From Platerodrilus igneus (taxonomy: Eukaryota > Arthropoda > Insecta > Coleoptera > Lycidae): DNA of 64,000 bases. Both the position numbers and the translations under genes were made by a program. The DNA lies in assembly GCA_036346225.1 (NCBI GenBank), contig JARFIW010001452.1, forward strand, positions 1,054,001 to 1,118,000, given 5' to 3'. Below, piece by piece: positions 45,453 through 56,870 of this stretch. Every line of letters begins with the position of its first letter. Position 1 is the stretch's first letter. The notes under the pieces were generated by a model. It did no database searches and was not told where the DNA came from. It was given only the letters and a program-made list of their open reading frames with translations.

Positions 45453-45475
45453 GGCGGCCCAACGTCGGGGATAGA
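45453..45475 (+). promoter_or_regulatory. tRNA-Lys-type primer-binding site
   Basis: ggcggcccaacgtcgggg follows the LTR; no gag follows. Confidence 0.65.
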
Positions 45476-47139
45476 TAATTCCAATTTTTGGTTATATATA
45501 GCAATATATTGTTATGTTATGTTATGTAATGTTCTATATAATATCCAAGGTTAGACGCACTTATTTACTACTCATATTTATGAAATATCCTATTTAAAAC
45601 TAATGATAAACAAGATCGTACAAAATTTAATTACTGAATTAATATCGAATGCTATTTCAGTGTGGTAGAGCTTTTTGAGATTTCAAATAGGTGTTTATTT
45701 AATTTAATTTATAAAAATCAAACGTAATTCCATTTGAGGAAGCTTCTGTGAATTGTTTAAAATGTTTATGTTCACTATTTGAATGGACACTACTGTTTGT
45801 TAAAAGTAAGACATACCACAAGATCTTAAAAAATAAGTCATTTAGCATGTTTTAGTAGAAATAAGTAGTTATAGGATGTAAAAATAATGTTTGTTTTTTG
45901 TATGTTTACTATATGTATGTTTACTATAAGTAATAGGTACCATAATATCTGAAACACAATTTATTTGGTATGTGATGTTATAAATAATTATAAGTAAATG
46001 GAAAATTGAAAACAAGATGTAACAAATGGAAAATAGGACCAAGTGATCCAAATGAAAGGTTTTGAAAGAGTGATTAGAGATGTTTGTAAATAATTGATCA
46101 AGGAGTGTAATTTTAATTAACTTTATAGATGTAGTAGGCAAATGAAAATTGTTTAAGAGATCTCCTAGGTGATAAGGATATAAATAAAAAGACTTATAAA
46201 ATTTGTAATATACAGAATAGATGTGTTTTACCTGCTCTTGTGTTTTTTATTCAAGTATAAAGAGCTGAAGCTAGTTGAAAGAGTAATTCTGAAGTTAAAA
46301 GAGGTTTTGTGCAAGGTGTAGTAAATTTAAAAGATTTATACAACCATAAGAAGCGCAGTAGATTATTTGTTCTTTAAGTGAAATGTGTTTGGCTTCCAAG
46401 CTGATGTGAATTGAGGTACCGAGAGCTAAAATAGTCCAGAAGATTCCATTATTATGAGCAGTGTTCCTGCAGTGATAGTTTGAACGAGTCCAAAATTAGA
46501 TAGCCGATTCTGAGTATCATTTTTCATTATAATATCCTTTTAGTATTTCTAAAGCCTAAAATTAAAGGGTGAAATTTTAAATACAAAATATTAAAACTTA
46601 AATTTAACAGGTATGGTACATCCAAGTTTTGGTGGTCTGTATGCAGTCCAAGGTCCATTATTGTAAACACAGGCGGACTTCAGTGGAATTATACAGGTAT
46701 AAAATAAATTAGTTTTATATTTGTAACACCTGAAAAGCTGTATTATTCATTGAAATCTAAAAATTTTATCAAACGTTAAGCATTCTAAACTTTGTTTACT
46801 TACTGAATAAAATTGGTAGTAAAGATCACACCCAGTTTTAGAGCAAGTATATTAAAAATTAACTAGAGGGGGCTGTATCTGGCAGTGGTTAATATATAGG
46901 CATACAGTTTTGTACCCACACTGTTTGTTTATAATTATTTAAATTCATTAAAACCTGAGATAAGTTTCAGAAAGCCGTGGCATATTATTGGTTCACAACA
47001 AGTTATTTGCAGTCCGCAATAAGAAAATTGTAAACAAACTCTTATGAAAATAATAAGAGCCAATGACAAATACAAATCGGGCTGGTAGTTATTTAGCCAT
47101 TAACAAAACATTAGCTTTATTACTTCACAGGGGAGGAAG
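45476..47139. other. no gene recognised
   Basis: A short (gttat)n run near 45505; otherwise AT-rich sequence without coding signal. Confidence 0.45.
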
Positions 47140-47190
47140 CATCCACTGACCAATGGTTTCGGCTTGTTAGTCTCATCAGAGTGGAATAGT
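47140..47190 (-). repeat. Penelope-like 3' tail (minus)
   Basis: On the minus strand ctgatgagactaacaagccg then aaaccattggtcag resembles a Penelope tail; no coding part adjoins it. Confidence 0.45.
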
Positions 47191-47499
47191 TCCCAAGAAC
47201 CCTATGAAGTAATCGAAGCTATTATAATGATATAATTTCGAAACAATCACTGTACTATGGCAAAAGTAAATAAAACCGCTATCAGGTGATAAAACACCAA
47301 CACTACTAAAGTGTGGAAGTACAGAATTGAACCGAAACTACATAATAAATTTTATAAATGAGTTTAAAAGAACGTCTGGCCTTTGAGATTTGCGGAATGT
47401 TACAGCAAAATTTATTTGCAAACGTAACAAACCTTCTCGTGGCGACACCCTGGTTCGTGCCCCAAAGGCAATTCAAATAAACAAAGACAAGTCTTGTCA

Positions 47500-48165
47500 T
47501 AAAACGTAGGAATCCTTTAGTCATGCCTGCCATTAATTTGTTTAATGTACTTTACTCTTGTAGATATTGATATTTATTTTATTATTTGAAAATTCAATTT
47601 TTTTTCTTTTGCAAATAGTAGCAAAAAATAGCAAATAATTTATATATTGTTATTTTTTTTATTTTATTTTGTGTAGGTATTTTTTTTTGGTTGGTTAGAT
47701 AGCTTAAATTAAGCTATCTAACCACTTGTAACTTTTTTACAGATACAGCAAAAAAATTTGTTTTATCAGCAAAAAAAGCAAATAATTAGCAATATATATA
47801 TTTTGATGTGTTCTAATAATTTGGGAGTTGCATGTTTTAAGAATAAATAATTCATAAAACGTAGGTATCCTTTAGTCATGCCTGCAATTAATTTCTTTAA
47901 TGTACTTTACTCTTGTAGATATTGATATTTATATTATTATTTGAAAATTTTTTTTTTCTTTTGCAAATGGTAGCAAAAAATTGCAAATAATTTATATATT
48001 GTTAATTTTTTTATTTTATTTTGTGTAGGTTTTTTTTTGGTTGGCTAGATAGCTTAATATAAGCTATCTAGCCACTTGTAACTTTTTTACAGATATAGCA
48101 AAAAAATTGGTTTTATCAGCAAAAAAAGCAAATAATTAGCAAATAATTTCTATATTTTTTTAATG
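47500..48165 (+). repeat. two ~320-bp direct repeats, each with a 31-nt hairpin
   Basis: Units at about 47500-47815 and 47850-48165 are offset by 350 bases. Each contains gcaaatagtagcaaaaaa-like words, a T-rich run, a hairpin (47693-47723; 48043-48073) and cagcaaaaaaagcaaataat. The hairpin stems differ between copies by a paired change: ggTtag...ctaAcc versus ggCtag...ctaGcc. Confidence 0.88.
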
Positions 48166-48189
48166 TGTTCTGATAATTTGGCTCAGACA

Positions 48190-48945
48190 GCTTGATAGAC
48201 TTTAGGAACTTCTGCTGAAGTACAATCACCACCACAATCTTCAACAAGCTCTACCCAGTTAGTAGAGAATTGCAATGTAAGTTTTGAAAATATTCTGCCT
48301 CAAACCATTATATCAAATTTCAAGGAAATTGTTAAAAAGCAGACAAGAGTTGCGAAAGTCACGGAAGTTATAACTTCAGAAGAAACGAAGTTACGATTAT
48401 TTCCTGACAAAACATCAAGGAGAAAACTCATAATTCTTTTTCTAAGGAACATGATAATATTGTAGCATTTGCAGATGCGAATTTCGCTGTTACACTAACA
48501 AAAAGCATGGATCCTGTGCATTAATTGCATGAACTGGGTTTGTAGAAACTGCAATAAAGGTTCGAAAAACAACAATAAGAATGTGAGAAATCTCTCAAGG
48601 ATGATTGAATAAAAATTTGAATTTTAATGTTATTTTATTACTACTAATAATTCTGCTTATGCCCCTTAATATAAGGAAATAAGGTTCAATAATTTTTAAA
48701 CAGGTAGGTGCAGTTTTGCCCTAGTTTCGGTGCAAGATCGCTCTAGCAGCACTGTTTTTAATTTATTAATAAAATCATAAGTTTCAGAAGATATTTTTAA
48801 TTCAAATTAATGCAACTTAAAGAATAAACCATGCGCTAAATAAAAACACTAAGATTATTAGATTTTAGTGCAATTAATAGAAAATACATAAGTTTAAAGT
48901 AAATTTTACAATTTCTGGGTCGATTACACCCCACTCCACCTTAAG
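48190..48945 (+). mobile_element. 3' end of a pogo-like element (transposase C-terminus and TIR)
   Basis: ENCNVSFENILPQTIISNFK and VAKVTEVITSEE resemble the post-DDE region of pogo/Tigger transposases. A frame change leads to WILCINCMNWVCRNC (48508-48552), a shortened Cys-rich finger typical of their C-terminus, and a stop at 48610-48612. The 18 bases 48928-48945 are the exact inverse of cttaaggtggagtggggt at 62365-62382, the left end of the pogo element there. The DDE core and N-terminus are absent. Confidence 0.6.
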
Positions 48946-51089
48946 TCGATTTTGCTTTAAAAAAATTGTGTGCATAAAACAATTCCTAATTTTTTATACA
49001 ATTGTTAAAAATCCTCTTATTTTTTCAATATGACAGCTCAAACACACTTTGTTCTTATCGAACTTTGAAACCTTAAATTTTTAATTTATATCAAACCTAT
49101 AATCTTTTATATTTAAGATATTTGGGCGATAGTTTAAAGTAACCCCGCCCACTTTTACTGTATAACGTGTATTGGAATATCTTAATATACCTTATAAATT
49201 TGTAAAAGTTTTCAAACTTTAATTTTTCCTTACATATGTTCATTTATTCAGGCTTTGACACTCTTATAAAAGTCTAAATATTAGCTGAAGCTATAAAAAT
49301 CAATACTAAGAGTGGGGAAGTCTTTTCTAAGCCATTGCTGTAAATAAATACGAAGGTGGGGATTATAACAGGCTGGACGAGTACTTCCCACCGTCTAGTT
49401 TCTATTTTGCGGGGGACATATCCTAGATAGTAAATTCACCTCCTAACAGTTCTGATAGCCTGTTCAAAAGTATATTTGGAATGTTTAAAAATGATAATTT
49501 TTGATATATAATATAACACCACTGTTATTTTTAATGTCATGTATTAAAAATAATCTACTTGTATGTACTCTTTTGCTAATATTTCTGAAGTAGAAAAGAC
49601 TTAAAAAATATGCTATTGGTAGGATACACTCTATGGTTTCTTTTCAATATGAATGGGCCTGATTCTTTTACAAACAAAATGAAGAAATAGAAGCTATGTG
49701 TACAACAAGTAATTGCACAATATCTATCTATTTTCTAGCATGACTCCAATCTTCATACGCGTATGATCTATTCCTTCATACTCTGTAACAGGAGATCATA
49801 AGTATAAGCTAGTGTATTGCAATACTGGATGCATTTGTAACACGTGACCTCCCATACATTGCTGTTTTCGGACAGTGTACGTGCTCTGAAATTAAAACAT
49901 ACATAAAACATACCGTTGCAAACCGGACTTTGAAACGCGATCGCATCCAATGAATTGTTATTAAAGTAAAATTGCATTCGCTCCTTCAATACAGGCAGAT
50001 GTGATGCAATTTGCTTGCTTATTTATGGAAATTGTTTTGAAACGTTGCGGTAGAAATGTTAATATATATAATAAAGTTAGTATTTAATGTATATTAAGTA
50101 TAGAGTGGTTTCAGCGTTAATTGTTGTTGATCATATAGCGGCACGATGTGTATGAGGAATAATGAGTATAAAGGAATTCGCAGGATATAAAAGCTTTACT
50201 TTGTGTTGCTGAAATTTAATAGAAAGCTCAGGGGTATTTATGTGGAAACTTTCCTAATATTTGAAACTCATATGGATGCACAAGTGTTTGGAGAATAAAA
50301 TATACTGCAATATGAACTTGGAGAATTGCTGTTATTGTTTTTATTTCGATGCCGGTGGACGTACCGCCTATTCACTTTTATTCAGCGGTTGTTCAAAGAA
50401 ATGTTTAACTTCGAAAGCGATTCTAAGGAGTACGGTCAGTATTATCTATATAGCAAGGGTTAGATCCATGGTCTTTCATAAAATCCTTCTAATTCATGTG
50501 GTTTCCATATTTGAAAATTTGCAATATTTGTTTGGAATGCAGCTTTTATGTCTTAAACGATAACCGTATGTTGTAAATGCGAGGTGTACCTAAAGCATTT
50601 ATAAATACTCAAAAGTCACAAGTACGAATATATGTATTCGAAGATTAGAAGTATATGATATAAAACAATTCGTAAGATTCCTAAAAATTGTTTATTTATA
50701 AATAGATGAAACCGCGGCCAAATAATTACCTTAATAAGAAACTTCGTATGTTGCTCTTCCGTTAATTCCTAGCAGGTTGGGTTTTTGTACAAATTATAAA
50801 CAATAATTATTCTTTCAATTGTCAGTACCAAAAATTTCTTTTTTGTACAGTTGCAGTATTTTTATTTCAACATAAATAAGTTACATTACTAATAAATACA
50901 TGCACAGCACTCTCAATACCAATATCTTCCCGCGGAGCCGCAAAAAATTTCTTATATACGCTTGAAATGGAGATACATGCTATTTAAAAAAAAAATACAA
51001 AAAGACTGATTTACCCTGAGTACTGCGATAAAACAATCCCAAATATTATTTTGTCCTGTTTAAATTTTTTATAAGCACAAATCACAAAC
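48946..51089. other. no gene recognised
   Basis: Small frames at 49768-49989 (minus) and 50261-50563 (plus) show no family resemblance and lack codon regularity. Confidence 0.4.
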
Positions 51090-51345
51090 AGACGAAACAT
51101 ACAAACTAATTAGCATGAATTTTAGAAATTTAAAACCGTACAGCAAAAAAATAAGGGGCGTTGGAGGAAACGTCCTTATAGAAAATGTAGAGAAGATGGT
51201 TAGATGGCAAGAATATATAGGGAATTTATATACAGGACAGGAACTAAAAGCACTAAAACACGAATCAAACATTGAAAAGGACAACTTGCGATATCCTATA
51301 CTTAGAGGATATTCTGAATTTAATATAAGAAGGACGAAAATACAA
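51090..51345 (+). pseudogene. RTE-like non-LTR ORF2, block between endonuclease and RT
   Basis: VGGNVLIENVEKMVRWQEYI GNLYT matches the 'G.V..E.E....RW.EYI.ELY' block that precedes RT in this group. It lies before, not after, the linker block at 51385-51494, so this copy is rearranged or comes from a second insertion. Confidence 0.65.
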
Positions 51346-51384
51346 AAATAGCTCAGATGAAACGGGAAAACAGAAATACAAAGT

Positions 51385-51494
51385 CATAAAATGGGAAATT
51401 ATTTGTAAATGCAGGAAAGCTAAAGAACAATGGATTGATGAAAAGTGCAAAGAGGTACAAACTAAGATGGAAATAGGAAACATAGATGAAATGG
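51385..51494 (+). pseudogene. RTE-like ORF2 linker block
   Basis: KWEIICKCRKAKEQWIDEKC KEVQTKMEIGNIDE matches the linker that should precede the EYI block. It is interrupted at 51495 by the Foldback-like element. Confidence 0.65.
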
Positions 51495-52690
51495 GTCACC
51501 CATGACCCAGTGACCCAAATGAGGTTGTGACCCACCACCCAGCGGCCCATGACCCAAATTCACCCAGTGACCCAAATTGACCCAGTGACCCAAGTTGACC
51601 CACATTGATCCAGTGACCCAAATTGACCCAGTTACCTAAATTGACCCAAATTGATGCAGTCGCAAAAATTTTCTTACTGTCTCAAATTGGCCTTCTGTGA
51701 TGTCTTCAATTAGTGGGCGAGTTTTATCGAATAACGGATTATGAAATTTGGAAATTTTATTATTAATTTTTAATAAATATGTGCTGTTCTACGAATTACA
51801 GTTACAAAATATTTATCAGAACTATCTGGCAGAAGGAGTAGCTGCTGTCCGAGACAATTTTAATTAGTGTGAAAATGTTTAACAATTAAATATACTAAAT
51901 GATCAAAATATTTTTCAATGACAGACACAATAAAATATAAATTGAATAATCCCGTTTTCTGACATCGAGTTGATACAGGAACATTGTTTTATATGATCTT
52001 CATCATTCTTTTAGTTAATTAGTCTTATCAAGAAAACTCGATCTCACGGAGATTTATAAAAGTCAGCACTTATGTATAAGGTTTAAATTACACAAGGTGA
52101 TATTTATCCATGCTTAATGATAATGATATACAAATTACAAAAATAATGGACACTGAAAATAACCGGGTATATAATATTAAGATCTTTGCTACAAATTATT
52201 TCAGTTCTTATGTGAAAGAATACTATTATTTAAACATACAAAATTGTATACGTTTATAACACTGCATTTTCGCGACACAGCGCCACAGCACGTTTCTTGA
52301 AAAATATGTAAAAATGCGTTTCATATTATATAAAAAGCGATGTATTGATTACAAAACATTTTAGCGTTTGCTTGAAATATGAAATGAATGCTAGCAACTA
52401 ACGGCACCAATAATCTTATACATTTGTGAAAATAGTTAATAAATTGAGCTGAAAGTATGGGAAAAAGGTTTTTATGACTTCAATAATTCAATTTGTTACT
52501 GAATCAATTCGGTCAGTTTGGGTCACTGGGTCAGTTTGGGTCACCGGGTCAATTTGGGTTACGGGGTCAATGTGGGTCACTGGGTCAACGTGGGTCACTG
52601 GGCCAATGTGGGTCAATCCGGGTCAGTACACGGGACCCACTGACCCAGTGACCCAAACAAAAAAGTGACCCACTTGGACCCAGTGACCCA
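51495..52690. mobile_element. Foldback-like element with inverted arrays of an 18-bp repeat
   Basis: The left array 51495-51655 is built from gacccagtgacccaaatt units; the right array 52510-52640 has the inverse (aatttgggtcactgggtc), and the last 50 bases switch back to the forward sense. The about 850 bases between hold no ORF. Drosophila Foldback elements have the same design (long inverted ends made of short direct repeats). It interrupts RTE coding sequence. The 18-bp unit keeps a frame open (WVTGS repeats), which is not a gene. Confidence 0.7.
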
Positions 52691-52696
52691 GTTGTA

Positions 52697-53160
52697 AGTA
52701 ATATGTATAAGAGAGACAATATACCAAAAGGTTTCAAATGTAACATCATAGTCACTATACCAAAAGGAAAGGTACGGATAGATGTAAAAACTTTCGAACA
52801 ATAAGTTTGACATTACATTTGATTTTCCAATGCTCCACCCGAAGGTACTACATTGGCAACAATAAGTTTGACAGCATATGTGTCAAAAATATTAACTAGA
52901 ATTGTACAAAGACGGGTGGAAAAACGCTCTGAAGACATACTAGAAGGAGATCAATTGGGGTTCATGCGAAACAAGGGAAACATGAGGGGCCATTTTAGCT
53001 TTAAGGATGTTAATAGAGAAAACAGTAGAAAAGGAGAAAGCGTGTATATAAGGTTTGTACATTTGGAAAAAGCATTTGACTATGTAAAATGTGAGAAAAT
53101 GTTCAAAATACCCAAAAATTTTGGGCGACACTTGTTATCGTTGGAGTGGGAGGCATCTTA
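52697..53160 (+). pseudogene. RTE-like reverse transcriptase, N-terminal half
   Basis: DNIPKGFKCNIIVTIPKGKV, then (after a 61-bp insertion) ISLTAYVSKILTRIVQRRVE, GDQLGFMRNKGNMRG and FVHLEKAFDYVKCEKMFKI. The first catalytic Asp box, normally VDLEKAFD, reads VHLEKAFD, losing the Asp. The frame ends at 53160, where unrelated sequence starts; the RT continues at 55200. Confidence 0.82.
52797..52873 (-). mobile_element. 45-bp SINE tail with a 16-bp target-site duplication
   Basis: aacaataagtttgaca occurs at 52797-52812 and again at 52858-52873. The 45 bases between are, inverted, the 3' end of the SINE at 61895-62200 (caccttcgggtgg, gcattgaaaaatcagatg). Removing insert and one repeat restores the RT frame. 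This is a 5'-truncated SINE insertion. Confidence 0.88.
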
Positions 53161-53249
53161 AAAGCAAGTAGACTTGGCTTAGTTAATTGTTTAATAACAG
53201 AAACAAAATAATTATAAGCTCCAAAAAAATATATAAAATTAAAGTAAAA

Positions 53250-53780
53250 TTGATTTTTCTGATTCTTAGAGTGGTTCGAAAGCCTTCGGTTCTCTTCAGA
53301 ACTCTTCGGAAGCTTGATGCTTGCGTGAGAACACCAAAATGAACTTGACCATTTGTATAATGAATGTCTATATGGCTTGATGGCGGTGGAAACGGTTTCG
53401 GTAGTCTTCGGAACTCTTCGGACTTTTTTGTGTTGTCCCAGAGAGTTAATGTTTGAAATTAAAAACTATTACTTTACAATATTTACAAGTATGGAGGGGT
53501 CGGAAGTCTTCGGTTGTCTTCGGAACCCCTCGGAAGGCTTCAGAATTGAATAGTAAAGTTCAATAATAACGTGAGTAGCAAATATTTGAAATTAAAAACT
53601 ACTAATGTGCAATATTTACAAGTATGGAGGCTTTAGAAGGCTTCGGTTGTCTTCGGAATCCCTCGGAAGCCGTCGAACTTGAATGGTGAAGTCCAAAAAA
53701 CAACTTGAACCGTGGTGAATAGCGATTAACTACATGTCTGGAAGGTCCAGACGTCTTCGGTGATTTTCGGTATACTTCGG
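53250..53780 (+). repeat. cttcgg-rich tandem repeat, ~110-130 bp units
   Basis: Units contain cttcggttgtcttcggaa, cctcggaag and a spacer with aatatttacaagtatggagg (53480 and 53609). At least four units, degenerating rightwards. The minus-strand frame at 53602-53832 is repeat translation. Confidence 0.75.
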
Positions 53781-54519
53781 CAGACATCGTGGACTGTGGT
53801 GTCCCAGGCCTAGTAGAGCCCGGTCCCGTCAAACTTTACTAGGATGATGTCTCAGAAGTAGACCTGACAGATGCAGTTGTTGTCATTGCAATAATTTATC
53901 TCTTGGGCTGTGTATGAAGTGTATTGAACGACTACCTTCGGCGACGACGGTAGTGAAGATAGAAGCCTCGGGTGCAATTTCATGGAACGGATCGCACGTC
54001 GAAGAGAGTTCTGTTCTTGTTTGCGGGCCACTTCATATGCAGAACGAGGCTTACGAACCATACGTAGTATTCGTTGACTTTCACTAATGAATTATTATGG
54101 CGGCCTCCAGGTACGGCTGCGGACAGCGTAACGTTCGGACAGGACACAACCTAAGATAAGCACAGTTTTAGGATTTAGCAGGCTATGGCGAGCGCTGCTT
54201 GGAAAGGTCTGCAGGCTGTGAGGAGCACTGCAAATGAGAGGAGTCCCAAACTATGGCGAGTACTAGGATGTCTTCTGCAGAATTCGAAATTATATTTATA
54301 CAGTTCTGGTCGCTATCCTTCCTGTGTTGAAAAACGTTTATCAGTGCTTTAACCAATGAATTGCGTTGTCCCTTTTTGATTTCGAAACAATATTATCCAA
54401 ATTTTATTAACACAAAGTTTAGTTGGAATTTCTCGATGTTGTTCTATTTCCAGCACGTGTACTCTGATATAGTCAAATTTACATTCGCAGTTCGTTCAGT
54501 GCTTTGCATGTGATGATGG
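53781..54519 (-). repeat. probable 3' LTR/UTR of the gypsy fragment
   Basis: It lies beyond the polypurine tract of the 54522-55145 integrase. No second copy exists in the window, so its far boundary is not defined. Confidence 0.35.
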
Positions 54520-54521
54520 CG

Positions 54522-55145
54522 TTAACATTCCCCCCGCTGAAGAGGGTAGCGTAGCTTGGTTGATGCGGGAGGTGGTGGGCGAGTGGGTGCTGGTCGCATG
54601 TCTTTGGAATGTATTTTTATGTTTCCCCGTTCCATCCGGACCCAGTAGATGTTGGGTTCGGCTCTTCTTTGGATTGGGTGAGGTCCAGCCCATTTGGCTT
54701 CGAATTGGTTTATTTTGGAGGGATGGCTTCTGACCATGACCACTTCCCCAGGTGAGAACAAAGCGGGGTCCTCGGTTTGGGCATATCTTTCTTTGAAGCG
54801 GTGCTCGCGGTCCTGAATCTCTCGGATGCGGCGCAATCGAGCTTCTCCCTGATTGTCCACTGGCGGTTGGTGGAGGTCTCCCGGACGGGGTAGCTCGTAT
54901 CCCAGTAGGGCATAGCTGGGCGTAGTTCCCGTGGCTGCGTTCTTCCTGGTGCGGAGGAAGTACATTATTTCAGGGAGTTTCCGGTCCCAGGATCGTGCGT
55001 CGTGTTGGACTGCGAAAACTCGCAAGGCTTTCTTGATCTCCTGGTTCCGGCGTTCTACTGGGTTTGCTTGTGGGTGGAAGATGGGTGTAGTCCAGTGGTG
55101 GCAGCCCCACTGGTACATGGTTCGGTCCCATTGTAGGTAAAAATG
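54522..55145 (-). pseudogene. Ty3/gypsy integrase C-terminal half
   Basis: On the minus strand: TPIFHPQANPVERRNQEIKK (around the catalytic Glu), FLRTRKNAATGTTPSYALLG, RFKERYAQTEDPALFSPGEV and NQFEAKWAGPHPI (GPY/F module) to a stop at 54522. The first residues (MNKKYFLWLR...) come from flanking sequence. A polypurine tract (agcggggggaa on the minus strand, about 54526-54537) follows. The core's Asp residues are cut off at about 55140. It sits inside the RTE element. Confidence 0.88.
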
Positions 55146-55190
55146 AATAAAAACCCTTAACCACAAAAAATATTTTTTATTCATTTTTAT
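55146..55190. repeat. short hairpin at the gypsy/RTE junction
   Basis: aaaaatgaataaaaa is matched inverted by tttttattcattttt across a 20-base loop. Confidence 0.7.
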
Positions 55191-55199
55191 TTAAATCGT

Positions 55200-56145
55200 G
55201 CCACAGTGTTCCTACAGATTATTTGTGAATTGTAGAGATAGACAAATAGACAAAGCTTATATAAAGAGCAAACAGCGGTAGTAGAATTAGAACAGAAACG
55301 TAGAGTAGTAATTGTTAGGAGACAGGTGAGACAGGGAGGTGCCCTGTCCCAATTAATTTTTATCTTATATATCGAAGAACCAATGAATTCAAATGGATAA
55401 AAACATTTGGAATTACTATGCAGGGAAAACGATTGATATGCCTAGACTTGCAGATGATATAGCGGTTTTGCATCTAGCAAGGAACGGTTAGAAGCAGCTC
55501 TTAATCAAATGGAAACGGTTCTAACACAAATATAGAGTATGAAAATTAAGAAAAACAAACTAATGTATTAGTATATAGAGGAGGAGTAAATAAGTCTAAA
55601 GCCAGAATTCAAATAGGAAACGAGAGCCTACAAGAGGTCTGCTACCTAGGAAGTCAAATAACATAAGATGGAAAGAGTACAAAAGATAAAGATATAGAAC
55701 AAAGATTAGCGCAAGGCCTTGCTGCATTTAACAAGAAAAAGCAACTACTATGTGCAAAGACAACAAACATAGAAACAAGGAAATTATTGCTGAAAACATA
55801 TGCGTGGAGCACAGCCTTGTATGGATGTGAAACGTGGACAGTGGCGGAAGTGGGCAGAAAATAGGTAGAAGCTTTTGAAGTGTGATGCTACAGATGTATG
55901 TTGAGGATATCATGGACAGTTAAGAACAAAAAGGTTCTCAAAATGGTAGGGGAAGAAAAAAATATGGGGAAAGCAGTAAGAAAGAAAAGAGATAGGATAA
56001 TAAGACACATACTAAGGCATGAGGAAATAGTGCGTAATATATTACAAGCAGAGACAGGAAAACAGGAGTTGAGATGGACCTAGATTAGAAGATTGCACTG
56101 AGATAGTGCGAATTTTAGGGAAATGTGTAGGTTAGCTCAGAATAA
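55200..56145 (+). pseudogene. RTE-like reverse transcriptase, C-terminal half
   Basis: VRRQVRQGGALSQLIFILYI EEP, then RLADDIAVLHL (the A/LADD box at 55447-55461 with both Asps), IQIGNESLQEVCYLGSQIT, AFNKKKQLLCAKTTNIETRK, TALYGCETWTVAE and RDRIIRHILRHEEIVRNILQ: the full tail of this non-LTR group. It continues the 52697-53160 fragment after a 2-kb interruption. Frame changes near 55370, 55430, 55490 and 55860 kill it. Confidence 0.85.
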
Positions 56146-56339
56146 AAAATAATAGCGTCCAACAAGTTCTAGGACTGAAGATCTATTGATCATTATGAAG
56201 TGCAAATAACAGCAGTGGTTGATATTTCTCGATCGCCTGATGTTATACGAGCTATTTGTTTACGAAGTTTTTTTTTGAAAGAACTCTTGAATTATTCAAT
56301 GGAACAGTGTTTAAAGATTTTTCATCCACATTAAAAATT

Positions 56340-56870
56340 CGACAAGCTGGGGTATTTTAATCGACTACTTTTGGGTTTAATGGACTATAGAATTTTGTTA
56401 CAACTGGTTTATTAAATTCGTTCGTCTTTGCTGCTGAAGTAAATTCTGGGGTTAAGCTTAATTTTGGATGTCTTTTTCCAAATGAAGCAAACCAGTTTCC
56501 ATCAGCTACTAATTTAATTTTTGAAGATCCACTTTTTATATGTTTTTTCATCTAACTGAAGAGCCACACAAAGAACGTCAAGACCAGTTAGGCCACACGT
56601 TCGCATTTCCATGAGAAGAAAATTTGTATTATTATGACAACGATCCTAGGTCATGGATCGAAACGTAAAAAAAGACAATTTTAAAAACTGTGTGGTTTAA
56701 TACTAAAAAAGTTTAAGAAAAATTCTTTAAGCGACGTCTTAATGTCATAATAGGTACGCTAAAATCTCTGGCTGCAATTTTTTTGCCAGCTCCAATTTGT
56801 ACAACTTGAAGCACTTTGTCTTTGGGGACATTCTCATCCACACATCCACTAGAGAAAACACCAGTTACAA
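56340..56870 (-). pseudogene. pogo-like transposase N-terminal region
   Basis: From right to left on the minus strand: VLQVVQIGAGKKIAARDFSV then MTLRRRLKNFS (HTH_psq, about 56710-56815), EMRTCGLTGLDVLCVALQL (start of the CENP-B-type region), and GNWFASFGKRHPKLSLTPEF TSAA at 56357-56500. It ends before the DDE domain. Frame changes separate the pieces. Confidence 0.75.

Noticed and set aside
52474..52668. ORF with WVTGS repeats
   Set aside because: Arises because the 18-bp Foldback repeat is a multiple of three.
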